A stretch of DNA of 64,000 bases from Ideonella margarita (GTDB lineage: Bacteria > Pseudomonadota > Gammaproteobacteria > Burkholderiales > Burkholderiaceae_C), in assembly GCF_038066635.1 (NCBI RefSeq), contig NZ_JBBUTI010000011.1:92977-156976 (forward strand). Reading direction: 5' to 3'. Under the pieces are notes generated by a model. The model made no database searches. It worked only from the letters and a program-made list of their open reading frames with translations, and had not been told where the DNA came from. The position numbers and the translations under genes are program-made. Positions 8,881 through 16,998 of this stretch are shown here, in pieces. Every line of letters begins with the position of its first letter. Position 1 is the first letter of the stretch.

Positions 8881-9724
8881 GCACATCCACTTCGTCGGGC
8901 AGCGGCTGGCGCTGCGGGCGCGTCTCATCGGCGTCGACCCGCCCGGCCTGTTTCACCGGCCATCGGGCACGACACCACAAGGCAGCTCGCGTCCCCAGGG
9001 TTTGCTGGATGAGCTGGCCGGCCCGGTGCTGCCAACCCGGCGTCAGGTGGGCCGCCGGGGAGCGCGCGCGCACCGCCTGGCGCAGCAGCTGAGCCACCAT
9101 GGCGAGCCCCATGCCGGGTTTCTCGCCGAAGGCCCGGCGGTACGGGAATCGACCGGGCGGCGGCATGCCAATCTGCACCACGTGCACGCCAAATGGCAGC
9201 AGCTCCATGCGCAGGCAGGCCAGCCACACCGTCAGCGCGCTCTGGCTGGCCGTAACCCAGGCCGATTGCGGCGTGGTGCCGGCCCGCATCGCACCACTCA
9301 CCTGCACGATGCGGCCTCGGCCCTGGGCACGCATGGCCGGCAACAAGAGCTGAACCAGTTGGGTCAAGCCCAGAAAGTGCCGCTCGCAGGCCAGGCCGCC
9401 GCGGCTGGCGACGCAGCCGCGCTCATGCGGATGAACGTCGATGGCCGCGCGGATGTCCACATCGGCGGCCGCGCAATGCACCAGCACCTCGACCGCCGGA
9501 TGCAGCATGCCGAGCAGGCGCGACAACCCGAACACATCGCTGTCGCAGGCCGGATCCAGTTGCACCGGCGTGGCGCCCATGCGCCGCAGCACGCCCAGGT
9601 AATTCGGCGAATGGCCGGTGGCATACACATGGAAGCCGTCGTCCATCAAGGTGCGAACCACCGTCTGGCCCAGCACCGAATCAGCCCCCAGCACCACCGC
9701 CGCGCGCGCGCCCTGGGTCATCAT
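8864..9724 (-). CDS. short-chain dehydrogenase-like protein with lost catalytic residues
   Basis: SDR fold of 286 aa. The Rossmann start VVLGADSVLGQTVV keeps glycine spacing for nucleotide binding, and Ser143 is present (IVQVSGAM). The catalytic Y-x3-K is replaced: the segment aligning with YxASK reads VTASQ, giving Val157 and Gln161. The NNAG motif reads HCAAA. It is therefore unlikely to be a normal dehydrogenase and may bind nucleotide or act as a structural partner (inference). It is coupled by a 4-nt ATGA overlap to the upstream heme-oxygenase-like gene. Confidence 0.8.
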   Translation of the reverse strand: MMTQGARAAVVLGADSVLGQTVVRTLMDDGFHVYATGHSPNYLGVLRRMGATPVQLDPACDSDVFGLSRLLGMLHPAVEVLVHCAAADVDIRAAIDVHPHERGCVASRGGLACERHFLGLTQLVQLLLPAMRAQGRGRIVQVSGAMRAGTTPQSAWVTASQSALTVWLACLRMELLPFGVHVVQIGMPPPGRFPYRRAFGEKPGMGLAMVAQLLRQAVRARSPAAHLTPGWQHRAGQLIQQTLGTRAALWCRARWPVKQAGRVDADETRPQRQPLPDEVDVHDLFH

Positions 9725-10359
9725 GGCCGCTCCGGCAAGGCGTCGATGAACAACGAGAAGGCGCGGCAGGCGGCTTGGGCCATGCAGTCCAGCTCTTGCT
9801 GGCTGTAAAGCAGACCGTTCAAGGTGTGGCTCCAGCCCTGGAAGTGGATGCGCAACGAACCCACATGCTGGAAGTAGCGCGACGCTGTCACCCGCTCATC
9901 GCCGCTGCGCGCCAGTTGATCGGCCAGGAAGGTCGCACCGAACGTCGAGCCCATCATCACGTACTGCAAGCCCAGGCAGTCGATCATGCCGGTGGCCAGG
10001 CCCGCCGGCCGCATCGACAGCTCAGGCACAGGCGACACCTCCACGGACGCGAGCTGATGCAGGTCTTCACGCAGCCAGTCGCTCCAGGGCTGGGTGGGCA
10101 CCCCCAAGGCCTGCGACAGATCACAGCCGTGGGCGTCCAGCGCCTGCTCGATCAGCTGGACAGGGCGCTGCAAGGACAGCAGTGCCAGCTTCAGATCAGC
10201 GGCGCTGCAATCAGGCTCCTGCAGGCGGCGCATGGCTGCATGGGCGTCAAGTTGGGTATGGAAGGGCACGGTGGCGAGGCGCAGCACTTGCAAGGCATGC
10301 CCACGAAACTGGGATGCGCCCTTGACGGGCGAAGGCTGAAGCAGAGAGCCATGTGTCAT
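9721..10359 (-). CDS. heme oxygenase-like protein (BphO/HemO type)
   Basis: A 212-aa helical protein of the biliverdin-producing heme oxygenase superfamily. The N-terminal helix LRLATVPFHTQLDAH has the proximal heme-ligand position (H34) and the usual LRxAT...HxxLD pattern. The segment LGLQYVMMGSTFGATFL corresponds to the conserved LGxLYVxEGSxLGG distal region, although the Glu is Met. If active it would open heme to biliverdin, releasing CO and iron. No bacteriophytochrome lies in the window, so a chromophore role is not shown. First gene of a three-gene leftward operon, divergent from a chemoreceptor. Confidence 0.78.
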   Translation of the reverse strand: MTHGSLLQPSPVKGASQFRGHALQVLRLATVPFHTQLDAHAAMRRLQEPDCSAADLKLALLSLQRPVQLIEQALDAHGCDLSQALGVPTQPWSDWLREDLHQLASVEVSPVPELSMRPAGLATGMIDCLGLQYVMMGSTFGATFLADQLARSGDERVTASRYFQHVGSLRIHFQGWSHTLNGLLYSQQELDCMAQAACRAFSLFIDALPERP

Positions 10360-10592
10360 GGATGGGCGTCGCTGGACGTCAGATTGAAACTACAACCGGA
10401 AGTCTCCGCGCCTGCCTTCCCGTACACCTTCAGCCCACCTTAATTCCATCTGAATTCAGCAGCACGCGCGCCGCAAACCCGGACAAACAGATCGATCGAT
10501 CGAGGACCGCTGCTATCACGGCCCTGATTGCCTCTTTGAGCGGCCACCACCCGTCTAACCTGCCGAAATACAAATCGCCGGGCCCGCGCGCC

Positions 10593-12104
10593 ATGTTTCT
10601 CAAATCCATCGCTGCTGTCCCCCGCTCGCCGCTGGCGCTGCTGATGCTGCTGCATGCCGCTGCATCGCTATGGTCGGCATGGGGCGGACCTGCCACTTCA
10701 TTGGGCTGGCTGGTGGGCACTTGCGCGCCGCTGGCGTTCTGGCTGCGTGGCCGTACCTGGCCTCGTCAGGGGGCTGATGCGCCAGTAGGGCTGGCGCTGG
10801 CAGGTACCCTGCCGTGCTGGCTGATACTGGGCAGCGGGCAAGCCGGCTACCTGGTGATGGCCATGGGCGTGCTGAGCGTCATGCCGAGCTTGCAGCAAAT
10901 GGGCCTGCAAGTGGCTGCCGGGGTGTGGCTGGCGGCCGCGCCCGTGGTGCTGACGATGACCGGTGCGCTGCCCGGTGACCCGACCGCGATGGCCCTCTGG
11001 CTGCCCAGCCTGGCCGTGCTGGCGCAGGCCTTGTGGCTGTCGGTGGCCACGGCCCGGGCCCGACTTCGCGACGACGAACGGCGCGACGTCGACTTCCTGG
11101 TCAAGGCCATGGGCCGGGGTGAGCAGATCCGGCTGAACCTGGGCGCCGTGCGCGCGGAAACCGAGCTAGGCAAGAAGCTGAAAAGCGTGCAGGAGCGCAT
11201 GGCGCTGGCCGTGACGGCCGCCTCCCAGGCCTCGCAGGGTGTGCGCAATGCCTCCGGTGACATCAGCTACAACAGCCGCGCCCTGGGCGACGGCGCCGAA
11301 CTCACCGCGACTGAACTGCGTGAGGGCGCGATGAGCCTGGAGCAGATCTCGATGATCGTGGGGGAGAGCGCCGACGCGGCCACCGCGGCCCGGCAGGTCT
11401 CGGACGAAGCGCTCGGCCGTGCGGAAGCCGGTGCCGAGCTGTTCAGCCAGGTCATGACCAAGATGCAGGCCATCCATGCCGACTCGGGCAAGATCGCCGA
11501 GATCGTCACGCTGATCGACGGCATCGCTTTTCAGACCAACATCCTGGCCTTGAACGCCGCGGTCGAGGCCGCCCGTGCAGGCGAAGCCGGGCGCGGGTTT
11601 TCGGTGGTGGCCAGCGAAGTGCGGGCATTGGCCAAACGTGCAGCCGCCGGCGCGTCAGACATCCGCGCGCTGATCCAGAACTCGATGAACACCATCGACG
11701 AAGGCACCAAGCTGGTCAAGTCAGCTGACCTCACGATGGGCCAGATCCTCAACTCGGTGCAACAGGTGGGTCAAGCCTTCGAAACCTTGTCCGCCGACAC
11801 GCGCGAGCATGCAGGCAGCATCGCCAGCGTCACCGCGTCGATGCAGAAACTGAATCAGCAGTCAGCCATGAACGCCGTGATGGCGCGTGACCTGACCCGC
11901 ATTGCCGCCAATCTGGGCGAGCAGGGCAAGGAGCTGGAAACCGTGCTCGGCAGCTTCCAGCTGGACGCGGTGACCTACGAAACCGCGCCACGCACGCTGG
12001 CCGAGGCAGCAGCTGAGCCAGCTGCACCCAACGCGCCGGCGGTAAGCGCACCAAAGGCCGCGCCCGCGGCTGACAACCCGAACGCCAACGTCGAATTCTT
12101 CTGA
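10593..12104 (+). CDS. methyl-accepting chemotaxis protein with six N-terminal membrane helices, no HAMP
   Basis: Chemoreceptor of 503 aa. Residues 1-155 form about six hydrophobic helices (roughly 12-29, 36-51, 64-80, 84-100, 105-124, 132-153) and no sizeable periplasmic sensor. The cytoplasmic coiled-coil domain contains the signalling tip (IDGIAFQTNILALNAAVEA), which couples to CheW/CheA. No HAMP domain is apparent. An Ala/Pro-rich linker ends in NVEFF, loosely like the CheR-tethering pentapeptide. The ATG at 10593 is chosen because upstream in-frame sequence does not look coding. Ligand unknown. Confidence 0.88.
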   Translation: MFLKSIAAVPRSPLALLMLLHAAASLWSAWGGPATSLGWLVGTCAPLAFWLRGRTWPRQGADAPVGLALAGTLPCWLILGSGQAGYLVMAMGVLSVMPSLQQMGLQVAAGVWLAAAPVVLTMTGALPGDPTAMALWLPSLAVLAQALWLSVATARARLRDDERRDVDFLVKAMGRGEQIRLNLGAVRAETELGKKLKSVQERMALAVTAASQASQGVRNASGDISYNSRALGDGAELTATELREGAMSLEQISMIVGESADAATAARQVSDEALGRAEAGAELFSQVMTKMQAIHADSGKIAEIVTLIDGIAFQTNILALNAAVEAARAGEAGRGFSVVASEVRALAKRAAAGASDIRALIQNSMNTIDEGTKLVKSADLTMGQILNSVQQVGQAFETLSADTREHAGSIASVTASMQKLNQQSAMNAVMARDLTRIAANLGEQGKELETVLGSFQLDAVTYETAPRTLAEAAAEPAAPNAPAVSAPKAAPAADNPNANVEFF

Positions 12105-12119
12105 CTCAACGGGCCCGGT

Positions 12120-14093
12120 TCAGGCCGGCAATTTGAACGCGTTGACCGCACTGGCGAGCTGCTGTGCATGCTGGCGCATCGCTGACGACGCTGCCGCCGT
12201 CTGCTCCACCAGCGCCGCGTTCTGCTGGGTCATCTGGTCCAGCTCATTGATGGCCAGGCCCACCTGGGCGATGCCGGACGATTGCTCATGCGCGCCCGTG
12301 GCGATGGCTTGCAGCAGCTGACCGACGTGGCCCGTGCTGTCGACGATCGCCTTCATGGTGGTGCCGGCTTCATGGACGATGCGGTTGCCCACCTCAACGC
12401 GCTCACCGCTGCTGAGGATCAGCTGCTTGATCTCGCGGGCGGCGTCGGCGCTGCGCTGCGCCAGTGAACGCACCTCGCTGGCCACGACGGCAAAGCCGCG
12501 CCCTTGTTCACCCGCCCGGGCCGCCTCGACGGCCGCATTGAGGGCGAGGATGTTGGTCTGGAACGCGATGCCGTCGATCACGCCGATGATTTCACCGATG
12601 CGCCGGCTGGATTCCTGGATCTCCGACATCGTGCCGACCACCTGGCTGATCACCTGCCCGCCCTGGCGCGCCAGATTCACATTGTCGGTCGCCACACCCG
12701 CAGCCTTGGCAGCGCCGTCGGTGGTGCTCGCCACGGTGGTGCCGATCTGCTCCATCGCCGACGCCGTTTCTTCCAGGTTGGCGGCCGCTTGCTCGGTGCG
12801 CTGAGACAGATCCATGCTGCCGGTGGCCACCTCGTTCGCGGCGTTGATGATCGACTCCGACGCCTCGCGCACTTCACGCACGGTCGAGCGCAGCGAAGTC
12901 TGCATGTTGGCCAGCGCACCGATCAGGATGGCGGTTTCGTCCTTGCCCTTCGGGATCAAGGTGTCGGTCAAGTCACCGGCGGCCATGGCATGCATGCGCC
13001 GCACGATGGTCTTCATGCCCGACTGCATGACGCGGAAGAAGCTGTAGAAGAAATAGAGGCCACCCGCCAGCAGCACCAACACCACGCTCAACCCCATCAC
13101 GGTGCGCTGCACAAACCGATCGGCACGCGCCTTCAGCAAGGTATCAAGCTCAGCGGCAATGGCACGCTGTGTCTGGCCGAGCTCCTTGATGGCCACGGTC
13201 GCATCCTTGACCAGCGACGCTGACAGTGCTGCATCGGGCGCAGGATCTTTCAATACCGCCTCTGCGGCCTTCAGGTAGTTGCGCGCGCCAGTCAGGCCTT
13301 GCGCCAGCTTGAACCGCTCCAGGCTGGGGTTGAAGCTGATGGCGTGCCGGAGGTCTTCCTCCACTTTCGCGAGGGTGGCACGGTCGATCGCCAGGCGGGT
13401 GGCCCCGACCATCAGCTGCGGCGCCTGCGGCGTCTTGATGTAGCTGGCCACGGCACCCCGCGTCAGACCCATGCCCTCCAGCATGTCGGGCAGGTGCACG
13501 GTGGAGGCCAACATCAGGTAGTAGGTATCGCCTTCGGGATCGAGCGCCAGGCCGCTTTCATCGACCAGATGCTGGGTCAGCTCACCGAGCGCCAGGCTCA
13601 GCGCCACGAAGGGCTTGCGCACTTCATCGGCACTCAGGCCGGCGGCCTGGTTCGCCGTCGCCTGACGCGCCTCCGCCACCGCCTTCCAGTGGTCATCAGC
13701 GCCCCCCAGGCTGGCAAGCTTCGGCTTGCCTTCCGCGTCCAAGGCGTCCAACGCCTGCTGGAAGGCTGCCCGGATGGCCGGCAGATCGGGTCGCTCGACG
13801 CCGTTGGCCTGGTCGATCAAGCCACGCCGCAGCAGTTGGGTGGCCTCGGTGGCCGGTATCACCAGCTGGATCGCGGCCAGACCGGTGCGCTCAGCCTCGG
13901 TGGCTTGCCAGGCCGCACGGCGGTCTGCCACAAGAACGGCCAGCGTCAGGAGCATCGGCAGCACCAGGAACGTCAGGATGACGGCCGCCTTGGCCGGAAA
14001 CCGCAGGTTCCTGAAGAAGTACACACCCGGGCGCAAGAGCAAGGGCGTACTGGCGGCAGAAGGCTTTCGGGCAGGCGAGTTCGATGAGGTCAT
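12120..14093 (-). CDS. methyl-accepting chemotaxis protein, large periplasmic domain
   Basis: A 657-aa chemoreceptor of classical topology: short cytoplasmic N terminus, TM1 about 36-57, a helical periplasmic sensor of about 270 residues (58-330), TM2 about 331-352, HAMP (MHAMAAGDLTD region) and a signalling domain with the conserved tip IDGIAFQTNILALNAAVEA. It ends in FKLPA and has no CheR pentapeptide. The sensor appears all-helical, with no recognised ligand family. Convergent with the first chemoreceptor (15 nt between stops) and downstream of another in the same direction. Confidence 0.93.
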   Translation of the reverse strand: MTSSNSPARKPSAASTPLLLRPGVYFFRNLRFPAKAAVILTFLVLPMLLTLAVLVADRRAAWQATEAERTGLAAIQLVIPATEATQLLRRGLIDQANGVERPDLPAIRAAFQQALDALDAEGKPKLASLGGADDHWKAVAEARQATANQAAGLSADEVRKPFVALSLALGELTQHLVDESGLALDPEGDTYYLMLASTVHLPDMLEGMGLTRGAVASYIKTPQAPQLMVGATRLAIDRATLAKVEEDLRHAISFNPSLERFKLAQGLTGARNYLKAAEAVLKDPAPDAALSASLVKDATVAIKELGQTQRAIAAELDTLLKARADRFVQRTVMGLSVVLVLLAGGLYFFYSFFRVMQSGMKTIVRRMHAMAAGDLTDTLIPKGKDETAILIGALANMQTSLRSTVREVREASESIINAANEVATGSMDLSQRTEQAAANLEETASAMEQIGTTVASTTDGAAKAAGVATDNVNLARQGGQVISQVVGTMSEIQESSRRIGEIIGVIDGIAFQTNILALNAAVEAARAGEQGRGFAVVASEVRSLAQRSADAAREIKQLILSSGERVEVGNRIVHEAGTTMKAIVDSTGHVGQLLQAIATGAHEQSSGIAQVGLAINELDQMTQQNAALVEQTAAASSAMRQHAQQLASAVNAFKLPA

Positions 14094-14168
14094 GGCGCTT
14101 CATTGAATGAAGGTGGGCAGGTCATGGAAACGACCTGTCTTGGGACGTGAGGAATCCTCTACGTCTCT

Positions 14169-14195
14169 ATATCGGATGCTGCGGGGAATGCTTGC
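14169..14195 (-). promoter_or_regulatory. weak sigma-28 (FliA)-like promoter for the 657-aa chemoreceptor
   Basis: Minus strand GCAA, 15 bp, TCCGATAT, against the consensus TAAA-N15-GCCGATAA. Spacing matches the stronger site ahead of the next chemoreceptor. It lies about 75 nt before the start codon. Confidence 0.4.
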
Positions 14196-14216
14196 TCCGC
14201 GGGTGCAGGCGTCCGC

Positions 14217-15785
14217 TCAGTGCATCTGCAACCTGAAACCCGACACCGCAGCGACCAGGCCGGTGGCCTGGCTGCGCATGCTCTCGGCCGCCGCGGCGGC
14301 TTGCTCCACGAGTGCCGCATTGGCCTGCGTGGATTGGTCCATCTGCTCGACGGCCCGCCCCACCTCCACCACGCTGCGGCTTTGCTCCTGGCTGGCGCTG
14401 CTGATCTCTTCCATGATGTCCGTCACCCGCTGGATCGAGCGGACGATGTCTTCCATGGTCTGCCCCGTTCTGGCCACCAGGTTCGAGCCCTGGTCGACCC
14501 GGTCCACGCTGGTCGCAACCAGGTGCTTGATCTCCTGGGCCGCAGCAGCAGAGCGTGCTGCCAGGCCACGCACCTCACCGGCCACGACAGCAAAGCCACG
14601 GCCGTGTTCGCCAGCTCGCGCTGCTTCGATGGCGGCATTCAAGGCCAGGATGTTCGTCTGGAAGGCAATGCCGTCGATCACGGTGATGATGTCGCCGATG
14701 CGGCGGGAAGCATCTGAAATACCGCCCATGTTGGACACCACCTCGCTCATCAAGGTGCCGCCTTCTGCAGCCACCTTCGCGGCCTCTGCGGCCAGGCGGT
14801 TCGCCTCGGAGGCGTGTTGTGCGTTGTGCTGAACCGTGGTGCCCAGCTGCGCCATGGTGGCCGCCGTTTGCTGCAAGGCGCTCGCCTGCTGCTCGGTACG
14901 CGACGACAAATCCGCATTGCCCTGCGCAATTTCCGCGCTCGCGCTGGACACACTTTCAGCACCTTGCCGCACGTTCTGCACCACCTCGGTGAGTGAGTTC
15001 TGCATGTCTCGTAACGCGCTGAGCAAGGGGCTCAACTCATCGCGGGCGGCGTCGTTCACTGCGCCGCTCAAGTCACCGTCACGCACGCGCTCGGCCACGC
15101 CTTGCGCCGCTGATACGCGCAGCTTCAAGGTGGCGCGCAACCACAAGGCAAACGCCACCAGCGCCGCACTCAGCACGGCAAATGCCAGCACCAGCCCACG
15201 CAAGGTGGTGCCAACCGCGTCGTTGATCTGTGCAATGTCCCCGGACAGCTCACGCGTCTGGTAGCGCACCGTGTCATCCAGCACCACCAGCAGCTTGTTG
15301 CGAGCCGGAATGGTTTTATCCACCAAGTAGGCAAAGGCCTCGTCCTTGCGATCAGCCTGGATGAGCGCCAGATTGGCCTCACCCGCCTCCCAGAAATTCC
15401 GGACCAGCGCGGGCAAGGCCTCAAAGCGCTGACGGCCTTCCTTGGTGTCCAGGCGAGCGGCGTAATCCTTGAGGGCGTTGTCGATCAAGACGCGCTTGGC
15501 ACCGATGTCCCCCAGCGCCAGACGTCGCTCCTCGGGCGTGCGAGCGAGGATGGCATGGCGCAACTGCAATGACACCCGCGTGATGTTCAACTCCACCTGC
15601 GCGATGTCATTGAGTTGCGGCACGCGCCGGTTTTCGGCAAGGTCAGCGTTTTCCGAGACCGCCTGCAGATTGACAAATGCCAGCGCACCAACGGCCAGCA
15701 GGCCGGACACCAGAACGGCCACCACGCACAGCAGCCTCGCCGAAATTCCCATCGCAACTCGCATACCCATCCCTTTGATCGGCAA
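14217..15785 (-). CDS. methyl-accepting chemotaxis protein, four-helix-bundle sensor
   Basis: A 522-aa Tar/Tsr-like receptor. TM1 is about 13-38. The periplasmic four-helix bundle spans about 39-190, and its start (ENRRVPQLNDIAQVELNITRV) is typical of 4HB_MCP sensors. TM2 is about 196-216, followed by HAMP and a signalling domain with tip IDGIAFQTNILALNAAIEA. It ends in FRLQMH. The start is uncertain by a few residues (Met1, 6, 8 or 12). A sigma-28 promoter lies upstream, consistent with control by the flagellar cascade. Confidence 0.93.
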   Translation of the reverse strand: MPIKGMGMRVAMGISARLLCVVAVLVSGLLAVGALAFVNLQAVSENADLAENRRVPQLNDIAQVELNITRVSLQLRHAILARTPEERRLALGDIGAKRVLIDNALKDYAARLDTKEGRQRFEALPALVRNFWEAGEANLALIQADRKDEAFAYLVDKTIPARNKLLVVLDDTVRYQTRELSGDIAQINDAVGTTLRGLVLAFAVLSAALVAFALWLRATLKLRVSAAQGVAERVRDGDLSGAVNDAARDELSPLLSALRDMQNSLTEVVQNVRQGAESVSSASAEIAQGNADLSSRTEQQASALQQTAATMAQLGTTVQHNAQHASEANRLAAEAAKVAAEGGTLMSEVVSNMGGISDASRRIGDIITVIDGIAFQTNILALNAAIEAARAGEHGRGFAVVAGEVRGLAARSAAAAQEIKHLVATSVDRVDQGSNLVARTGQTMEDIVRSIQRVTDIMEEISSASQEQSRSVVEVGRAVEQMDQSTQANAALVEQAAAAAESMRSQATGLVAAVSGFRLQMH

Positions 15786-15832
15786 CTGGTGGCCGGCCTG
15801 GTCAGCCCGGGAACGTTGGCGCCGTTAAGCGT

Positions 15833-15859
15833 TTATCGGCACGCAAGGGATGGAGTTGA
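15833..15859 (-). promoter_or_regulatory. sigma-28 (FliA) promoter of the 4HB chemoreceptor
   Basis: Minus strand TCAA (15856-15859), exactly 15 bp, then GCCGATAA (15833-15840), a perfect -10 for the flagellar/chemotaxis sigma factor. It lies 47 nt before the chemoreceptor start codon. Confidence 0.75.
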
Positions 15860-15902
15860 GTCGTGAGGGGAATTCTTGCCAGCCAGTTGCGGCTGACTAA
15901 TG

Positions 15903-15934
15903 AAAAAAGGACTTGTCTTTCGACAAGTCCTTTT
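15903..15934 (-). terminator. Rho-independent terminator of the tRNA-Lys pair
   Basis: 13-bp perfect stem (AAAAGGACTTGTC and complement) around a GAAA tetraloop on the minus strand, running into a T tract just beyond the second tRNA-Lys(CTT). Confidence 0.92.
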
Positions 15935-15941
15935 CCAATTT

Positions 15942-16017
15942 TGGTGGGCCCTGAGTGACTCGAACACTCGACCTACGGATTAAGAGTCCGCTGCTCTACC
16001 AACTGAGCTAAGAGCCC
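15942..16017 (-). tRNA. tRNA-Lys (CTT), second identical copy
   Basis: 76-nt tRNA with anticodon CTT and encoded CCA, base-for-base identical to 8049-8124 and in the same orientation. It follows tRNA-Lys(TTT) by 46 nt on the minus strand and probably shares its transcript. Confidence 0.97.
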
Positions 16018-16063
16018 GCATCTGCTGTGCGTTTTGCCTGAAGGTTTTTGAGGCCTGAAGGCT

Positions 16064-16139
16064 TGGTGGGTTGTACTGGATTCGAACCAGTGACCTACGG
16101 ATTAAAAGTCCGCTGCTCTACCGACTGAGCTAACAACCC
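16064..16139 (-). tRNA. tRNA-Lys (TTT)
   Basis: 76-nt cloverleaf on the minus strand: acceptor GGGTTGT/ACAACCC, anticodon TTT in GACTTTTAATC, T-loop GTTCGAATC, encoded CCA. Lies downstream of cpoB and tcdA, matching the common proteobacterial order pal-cpoB-tRNA-Lys. Confidence 0.97.
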
Positions 16140-16158
16140 CTTCGCGGCAGAGCCTATG

Positions 16159-16186
16159 ATTATTACACAGATTCTGAAACGCGCAA
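16159..16186 (-). promoter_or_regulatory. candidate promoter of the tRNA-Lys pair
   Basis: Minus strand TTGCGC (16181-16186), 16-bp spacer, AATAAT (16159-16164), placed between the tcdA stop and the tRNA-Lys(TTT) 5' end 20 nt away. Confidence 0.45.
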
Positions 16187-16194
16187 AGTTTTCT

Positions 16195-16998
16195 TCAGAT
16201 TTCAGCTTTTGCAGGAACCTTGATGGCCAGGCCCAGCGCCATCACTTCACCTGCGGCGGCCATGCCGAAGCTGGCCGTCACCGTCACGCTGGAACCATAA
16301 CCGTGGCAGTTCAGGCTGCCATCCACATCACAAGCACCTTCGGGCTGCGCCACGGCCTCGCGCGAGAACACGCAGCGCACACCGATGCGGCCGGTGCGCG
16401 GGGCGCCATGCTCACGGCGCAACCGGTTGCGCAGCGACGCCAGCAGCGGGTCATGCGTCACTGCTGACAAGTCGTCGATTTCCAGCGCCTGCGCCTGGCG
16501 CTTGCCGCCGGCCGCGCCGCACATCACCAGCGGCACCTTGGCCGCACGCGACCACGCCGCCAGCGCCGCCTTGGCACGCACCTGGTCGCAGGCGTCCAGC
16601 ACCACGTCCACCTCGGCCGGCAACAGGGCTGGCCAGTTCTCGGGCGTGACGAAGTCTTCAACCACCAGCAATTCGCAGCCGGGGTGAATGTCAGCAATGC
16701 GCTCGACCAGCGCGTCGGCCTTGCTCTGGCCCACGGTGCGACCCACAGCCTGGATCTGCCGGTTGATGTTCGACTCGGACACCTGGTCCAGATCAATCAG
16801 CACCAGCTGCGCCACGCCACTGCGGGCCAGGGCCTCCACCGCCCAGGAGCCCACGCCGCCCAAGCCCACCACCGCCACCCGGAGTGCGCGCAGCCGGGTG
16901 TAGCCGGCATCACCGTAGAGGCGGCGCAATCCGCCGAAGCGGCGCTCCAGATCGGGGTCATCAACAGCGGGCAAGCCCGCCACGGTGCTAACGCTCAC
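16195..16998 (-). CDS. tcdA: tRNA threonylcarbamoyladenosine dehydratase
   Basis: ThiF/E1-like ATP-dependent enzyme that cyclises t6A37 of ANN-decoding tRNAs to the ct6A form. The 267-aa length is normal. The nucleotide-binding motif VVGLGGVGSWAVEAL and the SESNINRQIQA segment after it are the family hallmarks (CsdL/YgdL type). The start overlaps the cpoB stop by 4 nt (ATGA), and the gene is directly followed by tRNA-Lys genes, whose products carry ct6A/t6A at position 37. Confidence 0.92.
   Translation of the reverse strand: MSVSTVAGLPAVDDPDLERRFGGLRRLYGDAGYTRLRALRVAVVGLGGVGSWAVEALARSGVAQLVLIDLDQVSESNINRQIQAVGRTVGQSKADALVERIADIHPGCELLVVEDFVTPENWPALLPAEVDVVLDACDQVRAKAALAAWSRAAKVPLVMCGAAGGKRQAQALEIDDLSAVTHDPLLASLRNRLRREHGAPRTGRIGVRCVFSREAVAQPEGACDVDGSLNCHGYGSSVTVTASFGMAAAGEVMALGLAIKVPAKAEI

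Noticed and set aside
10543..10569. Sigma-28-like -10 (GCCGAAAT at 10562) upstream of the six-TM chemoreceptor
   Set aside because: The -35 position 15 bp upstream reads GCCA rather than TAAA/TCAA, so it fails the spacing test that the other two receptors pass.
8049..16017. Classical integrative island at tRNA-Lys
   Set aside because: There is no integrase, no partial tRNA-end repeat and no mobility gene; the repeat is two complete tRNA genes, more consistent with gene duplication.
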